DNA of 64,000 nt, from the NCBI RefSeq assembly GCF_003355455.1, contig NZ_CP031357.1:1094501-1158500 (forward strand), read 5' to 3'. The stretch comes from Erythrobacter aureus. GTDB lineage: Bacteria; Pseudomonadota; Alphaproteobacteria; Sphingomonadales; Sphingomonadaceae. Each line of letters opens with the position of its first letter. Position 1 is the stretch's first letter. Under the pieces are notes generated by a model that was not told the origin of the DNA, made no database searches, and saw only the letters and a list, made by a program, of their open reading frames with translations. Position numbers and translations under genes: made by a program. This document shows positions 59,565-64,000 of the stretch, piece after piece.

Positions 59565-60671
59565 ATGCCACGATTTTCGAAAGCAGCTTGGAAGGTCGCG
59601 GCCGCGCTGGCCGCGGGCTTGGCATCCAGCCCCGCGCAGGCGGATGTCAAGGCAGGTGTCGATGCGTGGACACGTGGCGATTTCGCTTCCGCCGTGCGCG
59701 AATGGGCGGGGCCGGCGGCACAGGGCGATCCCGATGCGCAGTTCAACATGGCACAGGCCTATCGTCTTGGGCGCGGGGTCGAGATCGACACCGAACAGGC
59801 CGAAGCGCTCTATGCCAAGGCCGCAGCGCAGGGGCATATCAAGGCCGCCGACAATTATGGCCTGCTATTGTTCCAGCGGGGTGCACGCGAAGAGGCACTG
59901 CCTTATATATCCGCGGCGGCGATGCGCGGCGACCCGCGTGCGCAGTACATTCTCGGCATTGCGCATTTCAACGGCGATCTGGTGGCGAAGGACTGGCGCC
60001 GGGCTTATGCGCTTCTCACCCTGGCGAACTCCGCCGGTCTGCCCCAGGCGCGCGGGGCCCTGGCGCAAATGGACGAATACGTTCCGCTGGAGGATCGCCA
60101 GGCGGCTCAACCGCTTGCCGCATCGCTCAAGGCCGAGGCCGATGCCGCAAGGGCGCGTGAGCTGGCTGCGGTCGATCTCGCCCTCGCAACCGACGCGCCG
60201 AGCGGGTCGGCAGTGACGCCGCCCCGCCAGCCGCCGGTCACGCGTCCCGCCGGACCGCCGCAGGGGGGGCGCCAAGCCAAGGGCGCCGGTACGGCGGGGG
60301 CGGACTATACCTTGCCCGCGTCGCGCCCGACGGTCATCGCGCGACAGGAAGAGGAAGCGCTGTCCCGTGAAGCGGTGGCAGTGTCGAGCGCGCCTGCGCC
60401 TGCCGAACCGCAGCCAGTACCGGCCACGCGCGTCGCCACGTCCGAAGGGCCGTGGAAAGTCCAGTTGGGGGCCTTCGGCGTTCCTGGAAATGCCGAGCGC
60501 TTATGGAGCCAGCTATCGGGCCGCGCGGAAATAGCCGGGCGTGAGCGCATGCTTATCAAATCCGGCCGCCTGACCCGGCTTCTGGCAGGTGGCTATGCGT
60601 CACGGGCCGAGGCCAACTCAGCCTGTGCTTCGCTGAAGCGCAGCGGTCAGGGCTGCCTGGTTACTCGATAA
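59565..60671 (+). CDS. periplasmic Sel1-repeat protein with C-terminal SPOR domain
   Basis: A 368-residue protein. A signal peptide (AAWKVAAALAAGLASSPAQA) is followed by Sel1-like repeats (GDPDAQFNMAQAYRLGRGVEID; AAAQGHIKAADNYGLLLFQ; GDPRAQYILGIAHFNGDLVAKD), a Pro/Ala-rich linker and a SPOR domain (GPWKVQLGAFGVPGNAERLWSQLSG). It probably binds septal peptidoglycan. It is divergent from parA across about 230 bases; GAAGGG precedes the ATG. Confidence 0.87.
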   Translation: MPRFSKAAWKVAAALAAGLASSPAQADVKAGVDAWTRGDFASAVREWAGPAAQGDPDAQFNMAQAYRLGRGVEIDTEQAEALYAKAAAQGHIKAADNYGLLLFQRGAREEALPYISAAAMRGDPRAQYILGIAHFNGDLVAKDWRRAYALLTLANSAGLPQARGALAQMDEYVPLEDRQAAQPLAASLKAEADAARARELAAVDLALATDAPSGSAVTPPRQPPVTRPAGPPQGGRQAKGAGTAGADYTLPASRPTVIARQEEEALSREAVAVSSAPAPAEPQPVPATRVATSEGPWKVQLGAFGVPGNAERLWSQLSGRAEIAGRERMLIKSGRLTRLLAGGYASRAEANSACASLKRSGQGCLVTR

Positions 60672-60731
60672 CCGCAATCCGTTTCACAAAGTGGTTGACC
60701 GTGCTAATGCGGCGATACGCAAGGAGATCGC

Positions 60732-62021
60732 ATGAGCACGGCATACACTTCCGGACCGGAGGTCGGCGCAACCGGTCCGGCCTTACCGCTCGCAGCATCG
60801 GCGAGTCGGCGAATCGCAAGCCTGGACTTCATCCGGGGGCTTGCCGTCATGGGTATTCTGGCGGCGAATATCGTCGCCTTCGGTCAGCCGATGCCGGCTT
60901 ATATGTTTCCCGACGCTTTCACCGTCCCGCATAGCGAGGCGGAGGACTGGATGTGGGTCGGGCAATTCATTCTGATCGACGGGAAAATGCGCGGGCTGTT
61001 CTCGCTGCTGTTCGGCGCTGGAATGTATCTGTTCCTGGAAAAAGCCTGGGCGCGCGGGCAGGGGGTCTGGTTACAAGTCCAGCGACTGTTCTGGCTCGGT
61101 GTGATCGGTCTGCTGCACTATTTCTTCATCTGGCGCGGCGACATTCTTTTTCTCTACGCTTGTGCAGGGCTTGCGGGCCTGTTGTTCGTGGCCCTGTCGC
61201 GCCGCAAGCAGCTCGTGCTCGGCGTGCTCGGCTATCTGGGCGGATGCCTGCTTTACGGCGGATTCGTGGGCTTTCTCCCCGCGGTCGCGGATACCGAAGT
61301 CGGCCAAAATCCGGCCTATTCGGAAATGGCCCGGGAACTGGAGGAGGAGAAGCAAGCCGATCTGGCGGATGGCGAACTCGAGACGCGGCTGATCTCAAGC
61401 GGCAGTTATGGTGCGTGGGTTTCGCACAATATCTCCGATCATGCCGGCGATCTGCCGTTTTATCTGTTCCTGTTCTGGTTCGAAACGCTTCCGCTGATGC
61501 TGATCGGCATGGCGGCTTATCGGTACGGCCTGTTCGATGGCGGGGTCGATCCCGGACGACAGCGCAAATGGGGTTGGGCGCTGCTGGTGGTCGGGACTGC
61601 CCTGACCGTGCCGGTGGCGCTGTGGGCCAAGAATGGCGGATTGACGTATTATGGCACGCTGGCGGCAATGGCCGGCTTCTCAATGCTTCCGCGCGGGCTG
61701 ATCATTCTCGGTCTCGTTGCTTTGCTGGCCTTGTGGGGGCAGACGGTCAGTGGCGGGCTGGCCGAACGCGTCTCGGCGGCCGGGCGTGCCGCTTTCACGA
61801 ATTATCTCGGCACGTCGATCCTCATGCTGCTTGTGTTCCACGGCTGGGGTTTGGGATTGTTCGGAGCGCTCGGACGCAGTGAACTGTATCTCGTGATGCT
61901 ATTCACATGGGTGTTGATGCTGCTGTGGTCCAAGCCCTGGCTCGAACGCTTCCGGTTCGGTCCGCTCGAATGGGTGTGGCGCTGCCTGACTTACCGGAAG
62001 CTCTTCCCCTTGCGGCGGTGA
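60732..62021 (+). CDS. DUF418-family multi-pass membrane protein
   Basis: A 429-residue membrane protein with the DUF418 N-terminal signature RIASLDFIRGLAVMGILAANIVAFGQP and the C-terminal part AAFTNYLGTSILMLLVFHG. About eight to ten hydrophobic segments are visible. The family is of uncertain function; related acyltransferase-3-like proteins modify envelope molecules. It is preceded by a GGAGATCGC ribosome-binding site and stands alone. Confidence 0.88.
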   Translation: MSTAYTSGPEVGATGPALPLAASASRRIASLDFIRGLAVMGILAANIVAFGQPMPAYMFPDAFTVPHSEAEDWMWVGQFILIDGKMRGLFSLLFGAGMYLFLEKAWARGQGVWLQVQRLFWLGVIGLLHYFFIWRGDILFLYACAGLAGLLFVALSRRKQLVLGVLGYLGGCLLYGGFVGFLPAVADTEVGQNPAYSEMARELEEEKQADLADGELETRLISSGSYGAWVSHNISDHAGDLPFYLFLFWFETLPLMLIGMAAYRYGLFDGGVDPGRQRKWGWALLVVGTALTVPVALWAKNGGLTYYGTLAAMAGFSMLPRGLIILGLVALLALWGQTVSGGLAERVSAAGRAAFTNYLGTSILMLLVFHGWGLGLFGALGRSELYLVMLFTWVLMLLWSKPWLERFRFGPLEWVWRCLTYRKLFPLRR

Positions 62022-62138
62022 AGGCGATTGCCTCTCCCGTCTCTCGCGGCAAGGAAGCGGGGAGATGCCGCAAGCGGGATATCCATCCCTTTTGCTAGTT
62101 CGTTTCGCCCAATTCAGCCCGCCATGTAGCAGTGGCGC

Positions 62139-62162
62139 TTGCTATTGAGAACGACTCGCACT
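62139..62162. promoter_or_regulatory. Fur-box-like site upstream of bfd
   Basis: The stretch TTGCTATTGAGAACGACTCG and its extension contain an imperfect dyad (TTGAGAA ... CTCGCA) similar to Fur-type boxes, about 40-60 bases before the bfd start. Fe-dependent repression of bfd is well known in bacteria, which supports the reading, but the site is not proven. Confidence 0.5.
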
Positions 62163-62199
62163 AGATATGCTCTTGCGAATCAATCGCAGGAGTTTTCGA

Positions 62200-62388
62200 G
62201 TGTACGTTTGCATCTGTAATGCGATCCGCGAAAACGAATTGCGCCGTGCGGCGCGTCACGTTTCGGGAGATGCGGAAGCCTGCTACGCTGCCTTGGGCAA
62301 GGCCCCCTGTTGCGGCTCGTGCCTCGACGAGGCCGATGATATCCTTCAGGAAGAACGCGAATTCGGATTCATACCCGCGGCAGCCTGA
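62200..62388 (+). CDS. bfd: bacterioferritin-associated ferredoxin (Bfd)
   Basis: A 62-residue [2Fe-2S] protein. The cysteines are spaced as in Bfd: MYVCICNAIRENELR and ALGKAPCCGSCLDEADDIL. It reduces ferritin-bound iron so it can leave bacterioferritin. The GTG at 62200 follows AGGAG and gives the usual N terminus; an upstream ATG in frame (62167) is not needed. A bacterioferritin gene follows at 62513. Confidence 0.93.
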   Translation: MYVCICNAIRENELRRAARHVSGDAEACYAALGKAPCCGSCLDEADDILQEEREFGFIPAAA

Positions 62389-62399
62389 TTTCCCGCTAA

Positions 62400-62417
62400 C
62401 GCAAATCGCTCGCAACT
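62400..62417 (-). promoter_or_regulatory. second Fur-like dyad upstream of bfr
   Basis: On the minus strand this stretch (CGCAAATCGCTCGCAACT on plus) resembles the 62139 site at about 11 of 16 positions. It lies about 100 bases before the bfr start. It could let bfr respond separately to iron; the evidence is pattern only. Confidence 0.3.
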
Positions 62418-62437
62418 GGCGGAATTCCGCCACTTTT
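62418..62437. terminator. rho-independent terminator after bfd
   Basis: The perfect palindrome GGCGGAATTCCGCC at 62418-62431 is followed by ACTTTTT. A GC-rich stem with a T-run about 30 bases after the bfd stop fits an intrinsic terminator. Confidence 0.6.
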
Positions 62438-62512
62438 TACCGATACTACCTTGCCAAGCCGTCTCCTCAGGGCGCATAGGGGCGGCCTATTCAGCAGCAA
62501 GGAGACGGGGCC

Positions 62513-63004
62513 GTGAAAGGCGATCAAAAGGTTATCGAGTTCCTCAACAAGGCGCTCACCAACGAACTGACCGCCATCAATCAATATTGGCTCCACTACC
62601 GTGTGCTCGCCGATTGGGGCGTGACCAAGCTCGCCGAATATGAGCGTCACGAATCGATCGACGAGATGAAGCACGCCGACGTGCTGGCCGAGCGCATCCT
62701 GTTCCTCAACGGGCTTCCCAACTTCCAGGCGATCCATAAGCTCAAGGTCGGGGAAACGGTGGAGGAAATTCTCAAGGCCGACCTTGCGGTGGAAATGGAA
62801 GCGATCCCCTTGCTCAAGGACGCGATCGCCTATTGCGAGGAAGTACGCGACTTTACCACGCGTGAGATCTTCGAGCGCATCCTCGAAAGCGAGGAAGAGC
62901 ATGTCGATTTCCTCGAGACGCAATTCGACATGATCGCCCGAATGGGGCTGGAAAACTATGTCCAGCTCAACAGCAAACCCGCAGGCGAGGGTGAAGACGG
63001 CTGA
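62513..63004 (+). CDS. bfr: bacterioferritin
   Basis: A 163-residue bacterioferritin: KGDQKVIEFLNKALTNELTAINQYWLHYRVLADWG (E18 ferroxidase ligand region, Met52-type heme ligand later in DEMKHADVLAERILFLNGLPN), EMEAIPLLKDAI and ILESEEEHVDFLETQ. It stores iron as a 24-mer with heme between subunits. The GTG start at 62513 follows AAGGAG. It is paired with bfd just upstream. Confidence 0.96.
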   Translation: MKGDQKVIEFLNKALTNELTAINQYWLHYRVLADWGVTKLAEYERHESIDEMKHADVLAERILFLNGLPNFQAIHKLKVGETVEEILKADLAVEMEAIPLLKDAIAYCEEVRDFTTREIFERILESEEEHVDFLETQFDMIARMGLENYVQLNSKPAGEGEDG

Positions 63005-63010
63005 CCGCGT

Positions 63011-63217
63011 TCACGTGACACGCCAGAACGTGGCATAGTGGCCGCCATGCTTTGAAAGCCGGGCAAGGCGGCGCCCGCCGTCCCAGATTTCCGCATCGCC
63101 CGCGCCAACATTGATATCGGCGATAGTCAAAGCGGTAGCGATATCGAGCGCTTCCAGGGCGACGGGTGCGCCGTCCGGCATTTCGCCGTCGTGAATTGAA
63201 ACGCGGAATTTGTTCAT
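63011..63217 (-). CDS. small hypothetical protein
   Basis: A 68-residue protein (MNKFRVSIHDGEMPDGAPVALEALDIATALTIADINVGAGDAEIWDGGRRLARLSKHGGHYATFWRVT). The ATG is preceded by a strong AGGAGG, which argues that it is real. It looks like a short all-beta/helical protein, but I cannot assign a family. It is convergent with bfr, six bases apart. Confidence 0.6.
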   Translation of the reverse strand: MNKFRVSIHDGEMPDGAPVALEALDIATALTIADINVGAGDAEIWDGGRRLARLSKHGGHYATFWRVT

Positions 63218-63342
63218 CCTTCGCCTCCTTGTTCAGGCGGCTTTATCGCATGGATAGATGAACCCCGCCCGACACGATCGCGCTACTCGTCGCGGAATTG
63301 ACTTCGGCTGGCCGCTACAGGTTTGTTCTGCGCGGCGGGACG

Positions 63343-63840
63343 TTACGGCATCGCGGATTTGCGCCGCTCGCGCATGCGTTGGCGGTTACGCCGCGCCGCG
63401 GTGCGCGTTTCCATCCAGAAAGATCCGAGACCGGCCACCAGCAGTCCCATGCAGATTACCCAGACAGCCGACACGAGCGAGCCAAGCGCAGTCTCCACGA
63501 ATGCGCTGACGAACAACAATACGATGACGATGCTGATGGCGAGCGCGGACGCAGTGCTGAACATCACCGCGCGCTGGGCATAGATCCGCCGCTGCTCGAG
63601 GGCGGGCAATTCCCGGCGCAGGGCCGCGACATCGCCATCGTCGCCTGCATCGAGAATCCGTTCGATCTTGTTGGCCACCCAGATCAGGCGATTCGTCATC
63701 ACGTTCATCACCGCGCCGATCGCGGCCAACAGAAAGGCCGGTGCAAGGCTGAGCTGAACCACTTGCTGCACGCGCAGGGTCGAGCTCGTCCGCTCGAGTA
63801 AGTCGCTGCCGGGCAGGGCGGTCAAGATATCCAGCAACAC
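63343..63840 (-). CDS. DUF2721 membrane protein
   Basis: A 165-residue protein of the DUF2721 family: VVQLSLAPAFLLAAIGAVMNVMTNRLIWVANKIERI is the N-terminal signature, and RRIYAQRAVMFSTASALAISIVIVLLFVSAF and the next span complete three membrane segments, with a basic tail. The GTG start overlaps the der stop by one base (TAGTG), so it is translated with der. Its function is unknown. Confidence 0.88.
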   Translation of the reverse strand: MLLDILTALPGSDLLERTSSTLRVQQVVQLSLAPAFLLAAIGAVMNVMTNRLIWVANKIERILDAGDDGDVAALRRELPALEQRRIYAQRAVMFSTASALAISIVIVLLFVSAFVETALGSLVSAVWVICMGLLVAGLGSFWMETRTAARRNRQRMRERRKSAMP

Positions 63841-64000
63841 TAATGCTCCCCGCTGTAATTGCCGCCGCCGCCCTTATTGGCGTTATAGGGGTTCTTGGGG
63901 CTCTTGAGGACGACGCGCACCGGCACTGCCTCGAAGCCGAGTTTCGCGCGGATGCCGTTCACCAGATAGCGCTCATAGCTCTTCGGTAGCGAATCGAGGC
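63840..64000 (-). CDS. der: GTPase Der, C-terminal end (runs off the right edge)
   Basis: The minus strand from the right edge to the stop at 63840-63842 encodes LPKSYERYLVNGIRAKLGF, then EAVPVRVVLKSPKNPYN and a Gly-rich tail ending SGEH. This is the KH-like C-terminal domain end of the ribosome-assembly GTPase Der (EngA). Only about 53 residues lie in the window. Confidence 0.92.
   Translation of the reverse strand, partial: LDSLPKSYERYLVNGIRAKLGFEAVPVRVVLKSPKNPYNANKGGGGNYSGEH

Noticed and set aside
1..64000. CRISPR array
   Set aside because: No set of regularly spaced identical repeats of 25-40 bases was seen. The only repeats are the att copies and short motifs.

Overview
The window looks like a sphingomonad/erythrobacter-type alphaproteobacterium (Sphingomonadales). 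It has high G+C, housekeeping genes arranged as sppA / pyrB-pyrC-like / parA / der, SPOR-domain proteins, a TonB-dependent receptor of sphingomonad type, and many CoA-dependent catabolic genes. There are no rRNA genes and no CRISPR array. One intact tRNA, tRNA-Val(CAC), lies on the minus strand at 52272-52346.

Region 1 (1-41.2 kb) is a large aerobic catabolic locus. It holds two acyl-CoA synthetases, six acyl-CoA dehydrogenases (two as an overlapping pair), two atypical crotonases, three MaoC-type hydratase polypeptides, four thiolase or SCP-x-type proteins, and a DUF35 protein plus an HMG-CoA-synthase-like/DUF35 fusion. It also holds an extradiol (meta-cleavage) dioxygenase, a 1161-residue fused indolepyruvate-ferredoxin-oxidoreductase-like enzyme, a cytochrome P450, a Rieske oxygenase, three SDRs, a CoA-transferase, a sulfotransferase, a PaaN-type aldehyde dehydrogenase, a carotenoid-oxygenase-family enzyme, a nitronate-monooxygenase-family flavoprotein and a TonB receptor. 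A TetR and a tandem-domain HxlR protein are the local regulators. P450 + extradiol dioxygenase + 2-oxoacid:ferredoxin oxidoreductase is the signature described for estrogen A-ring degradation (edc locus of Novosphingobium tardaugens, oec genes of Sphingomonas KC8). The many acyl-CoA, crotonase and SCP-x/DUF35 genes would fit degradation of the remaining rings. The substrate is inferred, not shown.

Region 2 (41.2-52.3 kb) is mobile and defence-like DNA. It starts with a decayed integrase fragment and a small zinc-finger ORF. A retron-like operon follows (small basic amphipathic protein, XRE-type HTH, reverse transcriptase with the NAxxH, YVDD and VxTG-like motifs), preceded by a hairpin-rich non-coding stretch. 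Next comes an 8.8-kb integrative element bounded by 51-bp perfect direct repeats (43461-43511 and 52271-52321), the right copy being the 3' half of tRNA-Val. The element carries a tyrosine integrase, a membrane protein resembling the putative AbiC family, an AlpA-like HTH, a 484-residue protein with single-subunit-polymerase-like A/B/C motifs, an IS1595-type remnant, membrane or secreted proteins of unknown role and a second XRE HTH. A third, decayed copy of the same tRNA 3' end at 28676-28713 suggests an older island integrated at the same tRNA.

Region 3 (52.3-64 kb) is chromosomal backbone: tRNA-Val, sppA, pyrB with a dihydroorotase-like partner that lacks the metal-binding HxH, a ParA/RHH/SPOR-lipoprotein operon, a Sel1-SPOR protein, a DUF418 membrane protein, an iron-responsive-looking bfd-bfr pair, DUF2721, and the 3' end of der.
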